Assembly (NCBI RefSeq): GCF_900313035.1 | Contig: NZ_OMPS01000041.1 | Coordinates: forward strand, 124,001 to 188,000 | Origin: Ruegeria sp. EL01 | GTDB taxonomy: Bacteria; Pseudomonadota; Alphaproteobacteria; Rhodobacterales; Rhodobacteraceae | Length of the DNA: 64,000 nt | Reading direction: 5' to 3' | Shown: in pieces, positions 54,226-63,702 of the stretch | Layout of the letters: each line of letters opens with the position of its first letter | Numbering within the stretch: position 1 is the first letter of the stretch | Program-made: the position numbers and the translations under genes | The notes under the pieces: model-generated | Database searches by the model: none | Seen by the model: the letters and a program-made list of their open reading frames with translations, nothing else | What the model was told of the DNA's origin: nothing

Positions 54226-55568
54226 CCGCGCTGGACCTTGGCGCCCAGCGAGGCCATCAGCGGCTCGAAGATCGGGAAGGAGGTGGCGATCGGACCGCCG
54301 TCGTCCACGGATACCGCAGCTTTAGCCCCCATACCCATCACCATGAAAGACATGGCAATGCGGTGATCCAGAAAGCTTTCACATGTCCCACCCCCGGTCA
54401 CTCCGCCGATACCCAGGCCGTCGACAGACCACCAATCGTCGGCCTCATCCACGGTCACACCATTGGCCCGCAAACCACGTGCCATCGCGTCGATACGGTC
54501 GCTTTCCTTGACGCGCAGTTCTTTGACGCCGCCCATCATCGTTGTGCCGGTCGCATTCGCTGCAACCACCGACAGCACCGGATATTCGTCAATCATCGAC
54601 GCTGCACGCTCTGGCGGAACCGTGATGCCCGTCATGTTCGGTGAGTAGCGCGCGCGCAAATCGGCAACTGGTTCGCCGCCCTCTTCGCGTTCGTTTTCAT
54701 AGGTCAGGTCCGCGCCCATGTCGCGCAGGGTGGCAAACAACCCGGCGCGGGTCGGGTTCAGGCCGATGCCGGGGATCAAAACGTCTGAACCGGGCGTGAT
54801 CAGGGCTGCGCAAACAGGGAACGCCGCACTGGATGGATCCCGCGGCACCGCGATCACTTGTGGTTTCAGCTCTGGACGACCTGTCAGGGTAATCACACGG
54901 CCTTCGTCTGTATCCTCGACGGTGATTTCAGCCCCAAACCCAGCCAACATCCGTTCGGAATGGTCTCGGGTGGCCTCTTTTTCGATCACCACAGTCTTGC
55001 CCGGGGCATTCAAACCCGCCAGCAAAACTGCAGATTTTACCTGAGCAGAAGGTACAGGCACTTCGTAGCGCACCGGAACTGGTTCTGCCGCGCCCACGAT
55101 GGTCATCGGCAGTCGCCCGCCCGAACGCCCGACCGATTGCGTGCCAAGCAAAGCCAGCGGGTCAGTGACTCGTGCCATGGGGCGTTTGTTCAGGCTGGCA
55201 TCCCCGGTGAAGGTCGCAGAAATCGGACAGGTTGCCATCGCGCCCATTATCAGGCGCACACCGGTTCCCGAGTTTCCGCAGTCGATGACCTGATCGGGCT
55301 CGGCAAATCCGCCGACACCGACACCATGCACCGTCCATTCACCGTTACCATGATCCGTGACCTCGGCCCCAAACGCGCGCATGGCCTTTGCCGTGTCCAG
55401 AACATCCTCACCTTCCAAAAGCCCCGAGATCTTGGTTTCGCCCACCGCCATCGCGCCAAGGATCAGCGACCGGTGCGAGATCGACTTGTCGCCGGGCACT
55501 TCGGCCGTGCCGGTTAGCGGACCGCAGGGGTGCGAAGTCATCGGGATGGGTGTGCCGTGTCCGGACAT
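54222..55568 (-). CDS. aroA: 5-enolpyruvylshikimate-3-phosphate synthase, class II type
   Basis: Shikimate-pathway enzyme joining shikimate-3-phosphate and PEP. 448 residues. All four class II markers are present: GDKS at 26-29, SAQVK at 174-178, RDHSE at 201-205 and NPTR at 271-274. The PEP-site loop reads CGNSGTG (97-103), so residue 101 is Gly where the glyphosate-insensitive CP4 enzyme has Ala. Start: ATG at 55568. Coupled to cmk by the four-base overlap. Confidence 0.95.
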   Translation of the reverse strand: MSGHGTPIPMTSHPCGPLTGTAEVPGDKSISHRSLILGAMAVGETKISGLLEGEDVLDTAKAMRAFGAEVTDHGNGEWTVHGVGVGGFAEPDQVIDCGNSGTGVRLIMGAMATCPISATFTGDASLNKRPMARVTDPLALLGTQSVGRSGGRLPMTIVGAAEPVPVRYEVPVPSAQVKSAVLLAGLNAPGKTVVIEKEATRDHSERMLAGFGAEITVEDTDEGRVITLTGRPELKPQVIAVPRDPSSAAFPVCAALITPGSDVLIPGIGLNPTRAGLFATLRDMGADLTYENEREEGGEPVADLRARYSPNMTGITVPPERAASMIDEYPVLSVVAANATGTTMMGGVKELRVKESDRIDAMARGLRANGVTVDEADDWWSVDGLGIGGVTGGGTCESFLDHRIAMSFMVMGMGAKAAVSVDDGGPIATSFPIFEPLMASLGAKVQRG

Positions 55569-55762
55569 GCGGGCTCCTTTTGCGCTATCGTGCTCAAGCC
55601 GATTAGCGAATTGGCCAAGTTTGGTCCAGCCTCAAAGGCGTTGTAAATCACTGCCCAGTTGAAAAGCCTGTCCTGGCAGTAGAAAAAATGCGGCTTTTGG
55701 GTTAAAATCACAGCATTGATCTTTATCGATTTTAACTCAGTAAACAGTTGAAGGACTATATT

Positions 55763-56569
55763 ATGACCGATGCTCCATCTCTGCTGGCCAGAGGTCCCAG
55801 AACGCTTTTTCATCCTACCGACCCGCACCAACCCGAAAGCGATATCGAGAAACGGCTGGCGTTTCTTGTCGGCCTGGTTGCATTCGGACTACCCGTCGTA
55901 TTGGCTGCTGGGGCCATCTTTGGTGGCAGCTGCTTTCGCGACAGCATCAGTCATTTCTACTACGCCCAGTTTCTTGGACCGATCTTTGTCGGCCTGCTTT
56001 ATTTCATCGGCGGGTTCCTGATTGCCTATACAGGCGAGACTTTTTTCGAGGACAGGCTAAGTTCCGTGGCCGGCGTCGGCGCCTTTATCGTGGCCTCGAT
56101 CCCTACCTTGGGCAGCGGATGTGAGGGGCCCGATAAGTTCCTGTCTCGCGTCTTTGTTGAAGTGACGAATAGCGACCCCATAGCCGTTGCAGAGGCAACC
56201 GATCAGGAGTTCTTCAACCTGTTCAGCACCGCCAGCAACTGGCATCTGGTCGCGGCAGGCATCTTGTTCATTTACCTCGCGCTCTATTGTCTGATCGTGC
56301 TAAAACGGGTGGTTCCAGAACGACACGAGGCAAACGGCGTGATGATCGAAAGCAAGCGTCAACGCAATCAGCTTTACAGCGTTTGTGGCCTGATCATTCT
56401 CGTATGCGTGGCGTTGCTGTTCTTCAAAGGCAAAATCGGCGGCCCAGGCTTTTTGATCTGGTGGGACAGCCTGAACCTAACCTTCTTTGTTGAGGCAGTC
56501 GCGCTTTGGGCCTTCGGAACCGCGTGGTTTGCCAAAAGCCGCGTGTTCGCGAAGCTAAACGATAGTTAG
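55763..56569 (+). CDS. Unrecognised polytopic membrane protein
   Basis: A 268-residue protein with about six helices; the first begins near residue 33 (LAFLVGLVAFGLPVVLAAGA). A conserved-looking motif RDSISHFYYAQFLGPIFVGLLYF follows a Cys in the first outer loop, and a second Cys (GSGCEGPDKF) may pair with it. Start: ATG at 55763 after AAGGA; TTG at 55748 is in frame but not favoured. I cannot name a family. Its stop overlaps that of the convergent trmB by four bases. Confidence 0.75.
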   Translation: MTDAPSLLARGPRTLFHPTDPHQPESDIEKRLAFLVGLVAFGLPVVLAAGAIFGGSCFRDSISHFYYAQFLGPIFVGLLYFIGGFLIAYTGETFFEDRLSSVAGVGAFIVASIPTLGSGCEGPDKFLSRVFVEVTNSDPIAVAEATDQEFFNLFSTASNWHLVAAGILFIYLALYCLIVLKRVVPERHEANGVMIESKRQRNQLYSVCGLIILVCVALLFFKGKIGGPGFLIWWDSLNLTFFVEAVALWAFGTAWFAKSRVFAKLNDS

Positions 56570-57276
56570 TCGGTGCGCCGAAACGTCAGATAGTGCGGCG
56601 TGCGCCCCTCACGCAGGGCCTTTTGCTCATAGCGGGTGGAAATCCAGTCCGCCCACGGCGCGCGCCAATCGTCAGGACGATCAGCCAACCATTCAAAGCC
56701 CGCACGCGGGACTTCTTCAAGCGTTTGCCTTACATAGTCGGGAATGTCGGTAGCGACCCGGAAGATCGAACCCGGTTTCAGAACACGCGCCAACGGTTCC
56801 AGATGTTCGGGCGTGACAAACCGACGGCGATGATGACGTGTTTTGGGCCACGGATCGGGGTAAAGCAAAAACGCGCGCGAGATGCTGGCATCCGGCAAAA
56901 CGTCAAACAGGTCCCGCACGTCTCCGGGATGTACGGCCAGGTTTTCGACGCCTGCCTTGCGAATTTTGCCCAGCAACATTGCGACGCCGTTGATGTAGGG
57001 CTCGGCCCCGATGATTCCGATATCGGGGTTGTTCGCAGCCTGATGGACAAGATGCTCACCACCGCCAAACCCAATCTCTAGCCAAACGGGTTTGCCATCG
57101 AAAAGACCGTTGAGGTCAAGCGGGGCACGCTCGGGGTTGCTGTCCCAATCCACGGCGCCGGGTGCCAGAGCGGCAAGGTCTTCGTTCAAATATGTCTTCT
57201 GGCTGGGCTTCAGGGTCTTGCCCTTGAAGCGGCCATAGAAGTTTCTGCGCGGGCGTTGTGGGGTCTCAGAGCTCAT
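56566..57276 (-). CDS. trmB: tRNA (guanine-N7-)-methyltransferase
   Basis: Methylates G46 of tRNA. 236 residues from the ATG at 57276 (MSSETPQRP); the first frame codon at 57288 adds four residues and is less likely. The SAM site is EIGFGGGEHL near 68 and the hallmark YPDPWPKTRHHRRR begins near 142. Neighbour order metK-trmB is conserved in Rhodobacteraceae. A terminator separates the two genes. Confidence 0.95.
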   Translation of the reverse strand: MSSETPQRPRRNFYGRFKGKTLKPSQKTYLNEDLAALAPGAVDWDSNPERAPLDLNGLFDGKPVWLEIGFGGGEHLVHQAANNPDIGIIGAEPYINGVAMLLGKIRKAGVENLAVHPGDVRDLFDVLPDASISRAFLLYPDPWPKTRHHRRRFVTPEHLEPLARVLKPGSIFRVATDIPDYVRQTLEEVPRAGFEWLADRPDDWRAPWADWISTRYEQKALREGRTPHYLTFRRTD

Positions 57277-57338
57277 GGCCGAGGCCATACTGCGGGGTCA
57301 GCCGCCTTGCAAGGGTGTCATCTGCACCCCGTATCATG

Positions 57339-57364
57339 AAAAAGCGCGCCTGCATCGGCGCGCT
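57339..57364 (-). terminator. Intrinsic terminator between metK and trmB
   Basis: On the minus strand AGCGCGCC (57364-57357) pairs with GGCGCGCT (57350-57343) over a 6-base loop, and TTTT follows (57342-57339). An A-run on the other side makes it possibly bidirectional. It lies 14 bases after the metK stop. Confidence 0.85.
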
Positions 57365-57378
57365 TTTGGGTTTTAGCG

Positions 57379-58560
57379 TCAGACGGCTTGCTTCAGCGCA
57401 TCTGCCAAATCGGTGCGTTCCCAGCTGAAACCGCCATCCGCATCGGGTTCGCGGCCGAAATGCCCGTATGCGGCTGTGCGCTCGTAGATAGGCTTGTTCA
57501 TCTGCAGATGCTGGCGGATGCCCCGAGGGGTCAGGTCCATCACCTGTCCAACCGCGTTTTCAATCAACGCATCTGCGATCTGACCTGTGCCATGCGTATC
57601 TGCATAAATCGACAGCGGCTTGGAAACGCCAATCGCATAGCTCAGCTGAATAGTGCAGCGTTCGGCCATGCCTGCAGCAACCACGTTCTTGGCCAGATAG
57701 CGGGCAGCATAAGCGGCTGACCGGTCAACTTTCGTCGGATCTTTGCCCGAGAATGCCCCGCCGCCGTGCGGTGCCGCACCACCGTAGGTGTCAACAATGA
57801 TCTTGCGGCCCGTCAGACCTGCGTCACCGTCAGGGCCGCCAATTACGAACTTCCCAGTCGGGTTGACGTGCCATTCCGTGTCGGCGGTCACCCAACCCTC
57901 TGGCAGCGTCTCGGTGATGTAAGGTTGAACAATCTGACGAATGTCATCTGAGGTCAAAGCCTCGTCCAGATGTTGTGTCGACAACACGATCGAACTGATG
58001 CCGACCGGTTTGCCGTCACGGTAAATCACTGAAAGCTGAGATTTCGCGTCAGGACCCAATGCAGGCTCGGTACCGTTTTTGCGAACCTCTGCCAAACGCC
58101 GCAGAATTGCATGGGAATACTGGATAGGCGCAGGCATCAGCGCAGGTGTTTCGGTTGTTGCGTAACCGAACATGATGCCCTGGTCACCGGCACCCTCTTC
58201 TTTGTCATCAGATGCATCCACACCCTGCGCGATATGCGCAGATTGTTCGTGCAACAGGTTCGTCACCTCGACTGTTTCGTGGTGAAACTTGTCCTGTTCA
58301 TAGCCGATGTCTTTCACACAGGCGCGCGCGATCTCTTCGATGCGGCCCATGTAGTCATGCAGCTTTTCCTGATCAGACAGACCTACTTCTCCGCCGATAA
58401 CGACACGATCGGTCGTGGCAAAGGTTTCGCACGCAACACGTGCTTCGGGTTCTTCATTCAGAAATGCGTCAAGGACGGCATCGGAAATACGGTCACAGAC
58501 CTTATCGGGATGCCCTTCGGAAACCGATTCCGAAGTAAATGTATAGTTCTGTCGGGACAT
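57379..58560 (-). CDS. metK: S-adenosylmethionine synthetase
   Basis: Makes SAM from methionine and ATP. 393 residues from the ATG at 58560 ([28 protein letters not shown]); the frame open to 58590 overlaps the riboswitch and is rejected. His17, [12 protein letters not shown] near 120 and [16 protein letters not shown] near 263 are the family signatures. The leader carries a SAM/SAH riboswitch, so product feedback on its own translation is expected. Confidence 0.97.
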   Translation of the reverse strand: MSRQNYTFTSESVSEGHPDKVCDRISDAVLDAFLNEEPEARVACETFATTDRVVIGGEVGLSDQEKLHDYMGRIEEIARACVKDIGYEQDKFHHETVEVTNLLHEQSAHIAQGVDASDDKEEGAGDQGIMFGYATTETPALMPAPIQYSHAILRRLAEVRKNGTEPALGPDAKSQLSVIYRDGKPVGISSIVLSTQHLDEALTSDDIRQIVQPYITETLPEGWVTADTEWHVNPTGKFVIGGPDGDAGLTGRKIIVDTYGGAAPHGGGAFSGKDPTKVDRSAAYAARYLAKNVVAAGMAERCTIQLSYAIGVSKPLSIYADTHGTGQIADALIENAVGQVMDLTPRGIRQHLQMNKPIYERTAAYGHFGREPDADGGFSWERTDLADALKQAV

Positions 58561-58564
58561 AAAA

Positions 58565-58611
58565 GTGCTCCATTGAGATGTCTCCGTCACGTCAGGAAGC
58601 CGTTGTGACAG
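58565..58611 (-). ncRNA. SAM/SAH riboswitch before metK
   Basis: On the minus strand the leader reads GTCACAACGGCTTCCTGACG then TGAC (58609-58586), a short linker, and AATGGAGCA (58574-58566), five bases before the ATG. The paired GTCAC/GTGAC ends, the ACGGCTTCCTG loop and the downstream TGGAGCA strand match the compact H-type pseudoknot of the SAM/SAH class known from Rhodobacterales metK leaders. The 3' strand includes the ribosome site GGAG, so ligand binding should hide it and reduce translation. I judged it from memory of the consensus. Confidence 0.9.
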
Positions 58612-58656
58612 GCGATGGCCGGGATACGCGCGTTGACCAAAAGGGTCAATCGAAAA

Positions 58657-60162
58657 CTACCGTGAAGCGCTCCGAGTGCGGCGCAACAACAACGCAAACA
58701 AGAACAGTAACGCGATTAGAACCGGGCTATCCCCGATCCGCGTATAAACCGTCATAGGCTGTGGTTCTGGCAATACCGCATCGACATAGCCCGCCTGCCC
58801 CAAAGGAAGGGCCTCGGTGATCCGACCCAGCGGATCAATCATCGCAGAAATCCCGGTATTGGCCGACCGCATCATCGGCAGGCCCTGCTCAATCGCCCTC
58901 ATCTGCGCTTGCGCAAGATGCTGGTAGGGACCTGAACGGGTGCCGAACCAGGCATCATTGGTGATCTGCAGGAGGAAATCAGCCCGATCAGGCGCCCCGT
59001 TGACGTCCTGCGGGAACACTGCCTCGTAACAAATCAGCGGCACACCCCGGCCCAATTTGCCGACATCCAGCAACGCAGGTCCTGGCCCCGCGCTAAATCC
59101 ATTGCCCGTCGTTGTTGCGAGACCAAAAACACCCAACCGAGCCATCAGATCGCCAAACGGGACATATTCGCCGAACGGAGCTAGATGGTGCTTGTCGTAT
59201 AGCCCGCGCTGTTGCCCCTCTTCGTCCAGATAGACCATCGAATTGTAAATTCGCGGACCGTCGCCACGCTGAATACCCAAGACCAGGGGCGTTCCCTGCG
59301 CGGCATCAGCTATTGCAGATAGATATGGCTGAGCGCTTCCCAACCAAGCGGGCACCGAGGTTTCCGGCCAGATGATCAAGTCTGGTCGGGGATGGCTTGC
59401 CGTGAATTCAATTTGCCGGGCAAAGAACAACGGTGCGTAATCCGGATCCCACTTTTGATGCTGCGGCGCATTTGGTTGCACAAGGCGCACTGTGTTTTCA
59501 CTAAATTGCACGAGTGGTCGAAAAGCAGAATAGCTCAGTGCTAGCACTGCGCACGTTAAAACAAAGACAAAAGGCAACACCACGCTGCGAACCGACCTGT
59601 TTTCCGACAAAGCCGCACCCAAAGGCAAAGTTGCCGCAAATATCAGCGCCCCTAACCCATATGGTCCAATCAGCGACAATAGTTGCGCGACGGGCGTGTC
59701 GACCCAAATTTGCGCAACACCGGCCCAGGGGAAGCCCGTCAAAAGATACCCGCGCCCGAACTCGACCAGCCCAAGCGCCACGGCAAGCAACACGCCTTGT
59801 CGTACTGCCGACGCGTTTCGGCGCCGCGAGACCCAGAAGGCAAGCGCCCAGAACAGTGCCAGCCCCCCCGCCATGAGAATCAAGGCAAACGGCGCCATCC
59901 AAGCGTGCCGTTCGGCATCGACCTGAAAGGGTTCGATTATCCAGCTTAGCGCGTGTGCGAAGTACCCCGTCGCAAAAACCCAACCCAGCATTGCCGCACG
60001 GGCGCGCGTGCTGCAGGTCAGAAACAGAGGCGCAATCAGGAGGAGCGACACAAGAGTCGCCATCCAATAGCCGAAAGGTGCCAACCCAAAAGCGCCAAAC
60101 GCACCCAACAAGGCTGCAACCAAGAGTTTCAGCCAAAAGGGCCAGCGCTGGGCAGGATTCAT
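58657..60162 (-). CDS. lnt: Apolipoprotein N-acyltransferase
   Basis: Adds the third acyl chain to lipoproteins on the outer face of the inner membrane. 501 residues: about six to seven helices in the first 210, then a nitrilase-like domain with the glutamate of IIWPETSVPAW near 262 and the cysteine of PLICYEAVFP near 380. The start ATG at 60162 overlaps the corC stop by four bases (ATGA). Order miaB-phoH-ybeY-corC-lnt-metK is conserved. Confidence 0.95.
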   Translation of the reverse strand: MNPAQRWPFWLKLLVAALLGAFGAFGLAPFGYWMATLVSLLLIAPLFLTCSTRARAAMLGWVFATGYFAHALSWIIEPFQVDAERHAWMAPFALILMAGGLALFWALAFWVSRRRNASAVRQGVLLAVALGLVEFGRGYLLTGFPWAGVAQIWVDTPVAQLLSLIGPYGLGALIFAATLPLGAALSENRSVRSVVLPFVFVLTCAVLALSYSAFRPLVQFSENTVRLVQPNAPQHQKWDPDYAPLFFARQIEFTASHPRPDLIIWPETSVPAWLGSAQPYLSAIADAAQGTPLVLGIQRGDGPRIYNSMVYLDEEGQQRGLYDKHHLAPFGEYVPFGDLMARLGVFGLATTTGNGFSAGPGPALLDVGKLGRGVPLICYEAVFPQDVNGAPDRADFLLQITNDAWFGTRSGPYQHLAQAQMRAIEQGLPMMRSANTGISAMIDPLGRITEALPLGQAGYVDAVLPEPQPMTVYTRIGDSPVLIALLFLFALLLRRTRSASR

Positions 60163-61046
60163 GCAGCGATATCCGGAAGCATGACACGCAGCCGTTTAAT
60201 GCGGCGTGGGTCGGCTTCGACGACTTCAAACTCGGGGCCTTCGGGGTGCAGGACGACTTCGCCTCTGGCCGGAACACGACCAGACAGCATGAACACCAAA
60301 CCGCCCAGCGTTTCTATTTCTTCTTCGTCGACATCTTCATGGCTGGTCAGAGAACGGCCAATCTCAGCTTCGAAATCTTCAAGTGGTGCACGGGCCTGAA
60401 CAACATAGCAGCCCGGCTTTTCCTGTATCCACATCTGATCTTCATCGGCGTCATGTTCGTCGGCAATCTCGCCTACGACTTGTTCGATCAAATCCTCGAT
60501 CGTCAACAGGCCATCAACACCGCCATACTCGTCGATCACCAAACCCATATGGCGGCGCTCGGTCTGCATCTTGGTCATCAGCACGCCAATCGGCATCGAA
60601 GGTGGCACAAACAGCAAGGTTCTCAACATTGAAAGCAGATCAAACTCGGTCGATCCGCCATTAAACCCATGCGTCAGAGCAAAGTCTTTCAGATGGATAA
60701 AACCCAATGGATTGTCCAGCGTCCCCTCATAGACCGGAATGCGTGACAGGCCACTGTTGCGAAACACCTGCGCCAGTTCATCTTTGGCGATCGTTGAAGG
60801 TACCGACACGATTTCTGCGGTTGGGATTGCAACATCCTCGACCCGCATTCGGCGCAGGTTGATCATACCTCGGGGTTGATCGGGAATTTCCTGATGTCCG
60901 TTTACAGAAGTGTGCTGCTCCCCAGTCGGGCCGGAAAACGCATCGTAAACCCAAGAAAAAAATCCGTTTTTCTTTTCAATGTCATCGCTGGTGTTCTGTG
61001 GTTGCGCGCTGTGCGCCGCCCTAGAACTGCCGTCTGTATCGCCCAT
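60159..61046 (-). CDS. corC: CBS-domain protein of the CorC/hemolysin family
   Basis: A 295-residue soluble protein with a pair of CBS domains (about residues 70-200, IPTAEIVSVP and VFRNSGLSRIPVYEG) and a C-terminal CorC_HlyC domain (from about 210, FEAEIGRSL). Such proteins influence magnesium and cobalt efflux or membrane integrity. It lacks the membrane DUF21 domain of the larger relatives. ybeY lies 36 bases upstream and lnt overlaps downstream, so it is within an operon. Confidence 0.92.
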   Translation of the reverse strand: MGDTDGSSRAAHSAQPQNTSDDIEKKNGFFSWVYDAFSGPTGEQHTSVNGHQEIPDQPRGMINLRRMRVEDVAIPTAEIVSVPSTIAKDELAQVFRNSGLSRIPVYEGTLDNPLGFIHLKDFALTHGFNGGSTEFDLLSMLRTLLFVPPSMPIGVLMTKMQTERRHMGLVIDEYGGVDGLLTIEDLIEQVVGEIADEHDADEDQMWIQEKPGCYVVQARAPLEDFEAEIGRSLTSHEDVDEEEIETLGGLVFMLSGRVPARGEVVLHPEGPEFEVVEADPRRIKRLRVMLPDIAA

Positions 61047-61082
61047 TGTCCTGTTCCAATTGATCGGGTGAATTAACCCGCC

Positions 61083-61577
61083 TTACCTCTTATATGGGTC
61101 ATCAATACCCAGTTTGCCAAGTATCTTGACCTCAACCTCTTCCATCAGGGTGGCATCAGGGTCACGAATGTGATCATACCCCAGCAAGTGCAACATCCCG
61201 TGAACGATCAGATGCCTCACGTGATCCTCCGTGGATTTGCCGGCCTCTGCCGCTTCGCGGCTGCAGGTATCGTAAGAGATCGCAATATCCCCCAGCGCAA
61301 TTTCGCCGGTGAAATCTGGCTGGGGATGATACGGTTTGCGCCCGGGCACATCGGCGGCCAGATCTTCGGCTGGCCAGCTCAGCACATTGGTTGCGGTCGG
61401 TTTTTCGCGAAACTCGGCATTCAGATCAGCAATGCGTGTATCGTCACAGCCCAGAATACTGACCTCGCAGAGGTCCGGGTCCAATTCGCAATACAGCAAA
61501 ACCGCTGACACAGCTTGCACAGAGAGGGCTTCCAATCCGTGCCAGCGTTCATCTTCGATGGTCAGTTCCAGGTTCAT
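61083..61577 (-). CDS. ybeY: Endoribonuclease YbeY
   Basis: Metal-dependent RNase in 16S rRNA maturation and ribosome quality control. 164 residues; the zinc site HGMLHLLGYDH (about 129-139) supplies three histidines, and ADLNAEFREKPTATNVLSWP near 50 is family-typical. Start: ATG at 61577. phoH lies 36 bases upstream on the same strand. Confidence 0.95.
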   Translation of the reverse strand: MNLELTIEDERWHGLEALSVQAVSAVLLYCELDPDLCEVSILGCDDTRIADLNAEFREKPTATNVLSWPAEDLAADVPGRKPYHPQPDFTGEIALGDIAISYDTCSREAAEAGKSTEDHVRHLIVHGMLHLLGYDHIRDPDATLMEEVEVKILGKLGIDDPYKR

Positions 61578-61613
61578 ATTGCCGTTCCAATTCCCGCATG
61601 CGGGAATTGGAAA

Positions 61614-62636
61614 TCAATTTGTTTCACGACCCGCGTCGGCCTCATACGCCTCGATGATAGCCGCGACAAGCGGGTGGCGCACCACATCCTTCGACGTGAA
61701 GTAATTGAAACTGACATTGGGAATGGTCTTCAACAACCGCTCTGCATCCTTGAGGCCTGATTGCACACCGCGCGGCAGATCGACCTGAGAGCGGTCACCC
61801 GTGATCACCATCCGGCTGCCTTCACCCAAACGGGTCAGGAACATCTTCATCTGCATGGTTGTGGCGTTCTGCGCCTCATCCAGCACCACAAATGCATTGG
61901 CCAGCGTTCGGCCGCGCATAAAGGCCAGCGGCGCAATCTCGATTCGCTTTTCTTCAATCAGCTTGGCCAGCTGCTTGCCGGGCAAAAAATCGTTCAGCGC
62001 ATCATATAGCGGCTGCATGTAAGGATCGACCTTGTCTTTCATGTCACCGGGCAGATATCCCAGTTTTTCACCAGCCTCCACCGCAGGGCGGCTTAGGATG
62101 ATCCGGTCTACATGTCCGCCGATGAACATCGAGACCCCAGCTGCGACGGCAAGGTACGTCTTTCCGGTGCCTGCGGGCCCGATGCCAAATGCAAGTTCAT
62201 TATTGAACAGCGACTGGACGTAAATCTTCTGCGCATCCGTACGAGGTTCGACAAGCTTCTTGCGTGTCTTGATTTCGACAGTACCGCCCTTGAACATCTC
62301 AAGCTGGTCGCCGTCGCGGCTGCCGATTTCCTGTTCGGACCCGCCCATGCGAAGTTCTCGATCAACATCCGCTGCCTCGACGTCGCGGCCGCCTTCCAAT
62401 CTGGTATAGAGCGCCTGTAGCACTTCGATCGCGTGTTTCTGGGCCTCCTCGTCGCCCATTACTGCAAGCTGATTGCCCCGGCGAATAATCTGAACAGATA
62501 GCTTCTGTTCAATATCAGCCAGATTGCGGTCGTATTCACCGCACAGGTCAATCAACAATCGGTTGTCTGGAAACTCAACAAACGCCTCGCTCTGGGGCAT
62601 TTCATCTTGCGGTGGGGTAAGGGCACCGATGGCCAA
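61614..62636 (-). CDS. phoH: PhoH family ATPase
   Basis: Cytoplasmic PhoH-like ATPase of 340 residues thought to act with YbeY on RNA. The first 85 residues form a KH-like region; Walker A is GPAGTGKT (153-160) and Walker B is in VVLDEAQNATTMQ near 250. It starts with TTG at 62636, six bases after AGGAG; there is no nearby ATG in this frame. It begins the phoH-ybeY-corC-lnt run. Confidence 0.94.
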   Translation of the reverse strand: MAIGALTPPQDEMPQSEAFVEFPDNRLLIDLCGEYDRNLADIEQKLSVQIIRRGNQLAVMGDEEAQKHAIEVLQALYTRLEGGRDVEAADVDRELRMGGSEQEIGSRDGDQLEMFKGGTVEIKTRKKLVEPRTDAQKIYVQSLFNNELAFGIGPAGTGKTYLAVAAGVSMFIGGHVDRIILSRPAVEAGEKLGYLPGDMKDKVDPYMQPLYDALNDFLPGKQLAKLIEEKRIEIAPLAFMRGRTLANAFVVLDEAQNATTMQMKMFLTRLGEGSRMVITGDRSQVDLPRGVQSGLKDAERLLKTIPNVSFNYFTSKDVVRHPLVAAIIEAYEADAGRETN

Positions 62637-62707
62637 TCCATTCTCCTGTCTTGGCAGTTCACCTCAAGCGTAGACAACAATTCTTGGTGGGCGCAAGCCA
62701 CAGAATT

Positions 62708-62738
62708 AAAAAAACTCGGCAGATGACAAAACCGCCGA
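62708..62738 (-). terminator. Intrinsic terminator after the outer-membrane barrel gene
   Basis: On the minus strand TCGGC (62738-62734) pairs with GCCGA (62720-62716) around a 13-base loop that can extend the stem, and TTTTTTT follows (62714-62708). It separates the barrel gene from phoH. Confidence 0.75.
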
Positions 62739-62758
62739 CCCATTGCCGACGACTGACG

Positions 62759-63523
62759 CTAAAAAGCGTAGTTCAAACCAAACCGCAACCCGCGATAGCT
62801 GGGTGTCGATTTCGTCGAAAAATTCGAGTTGAACTGGACATCTTTCGATTGGAACTGAACGAATTCATACTCGCCAGTAATCGACCAATTGTCGCTTAGC
62901 TTGTGTTCTGCCCCGATGCTGGCTGTAAACCCGCCTCTGCGATCCGAATCTTCGAACGCCCGCCGTGAAGACCCGGATGTGATGCTGCTTGTCGTCTCAA
63001 CGTCGCCCCAAACATAACCCAAGCTGACAAAATAGAGGACGCTGCCCTTGCGATTCGTCAGACCGTTCTTGATCCGCAACGACAATACGTCTGAGATTGC
63101 GCTGCTGCCCTGAACCGTATCTCCGCCGATCTGATTGGTGACGTTGTCATCGAGAGTGCCAAAGTCATACCCGACTTCGAAGCCATAAACGTAGTCGCGG
63201 CCAATGCTGGTTGGCAGAACGCCCCTCCAACCACCGCGAAGCCCGCCGTAGGATCCGGTCAGATCCAATTCCCCGATTTCGAACACGCCCGCAGGCGCCC
63301 TTAGTCCAAACCGGTCATCGCCACCCGAGCCATACCCAGCGCTCAGGCCGAGGTAAAACGCACTCACATCGCTGCCAAATCGTTTGGGGCTTCCGACATC
63401 CGGGTCAGATATGTCCCCGGTCAGGTCACCGGCGAAGGTCGCGCTGGCAAAAAACGTAACCACCGAGGCAACCGGCAGAGCTTGCCGGAAACTCGCAATA
63501 CTGAAGTGCTCAAGAACCGTCAC
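62759..63523 (-). CDS. Outer-membrane beta-barrel protein, hypothetical
   Basis: A 254-residue protein with a signal peptide (FRQALPVASVVTFFASATFAG, cleaved near residue 31) and a small barrel pattern of alternating strands, ending GLRFGLNYAF with a terminal Phe as barrel proteins do. Similar to Opa/OmpA-like porin fold proteins, but I do not recognise a named family. It starts with GTG at 63523, which has GGAGG about seven bases before it. It sits between miaB and phoH, which normally are close; an insertion there is possible. Confidence 0.78.
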   Translation of the reverse strand: MTVLEHFSIASFRQALPVASVVTFFASATFAGDLTGDISDPDVGSPKRFGSDVSAFYLGLSAGYGSGGDDRFGLRAPAGVFEIGELDLTGSYGGLRGGWRGVLPTSIGRDYVYGFEVGYDFGTLDDNVTNQIGGDTVQGSSAISDVLSLRIKNGLTNRKGSVLYFVSLGYVWGDVETTSSITSGSSRRAFEDSDRRGGFTASIGAEHKLSDNWSITGEYEFVQFQSKDVQFNSNFSTKSTPSYRGLRFGLNYAF

Positions 63524-63702
63524 TCGTACCCTCCATGGCTCCGGCCCGGTTTGCGGATCGGTGCAATATGGTTTTCCGGGTATCGAAAACGTCGTCCAGA
63601 AAAACCTGGCTTCCCTCGGAACATAGTTCCAAGCAATAAATCAAGGGTAAATTTTGGAAACAACCACCGGTAACGGTATCCGAACTTCGAATAGTTTCCG
63701 AG

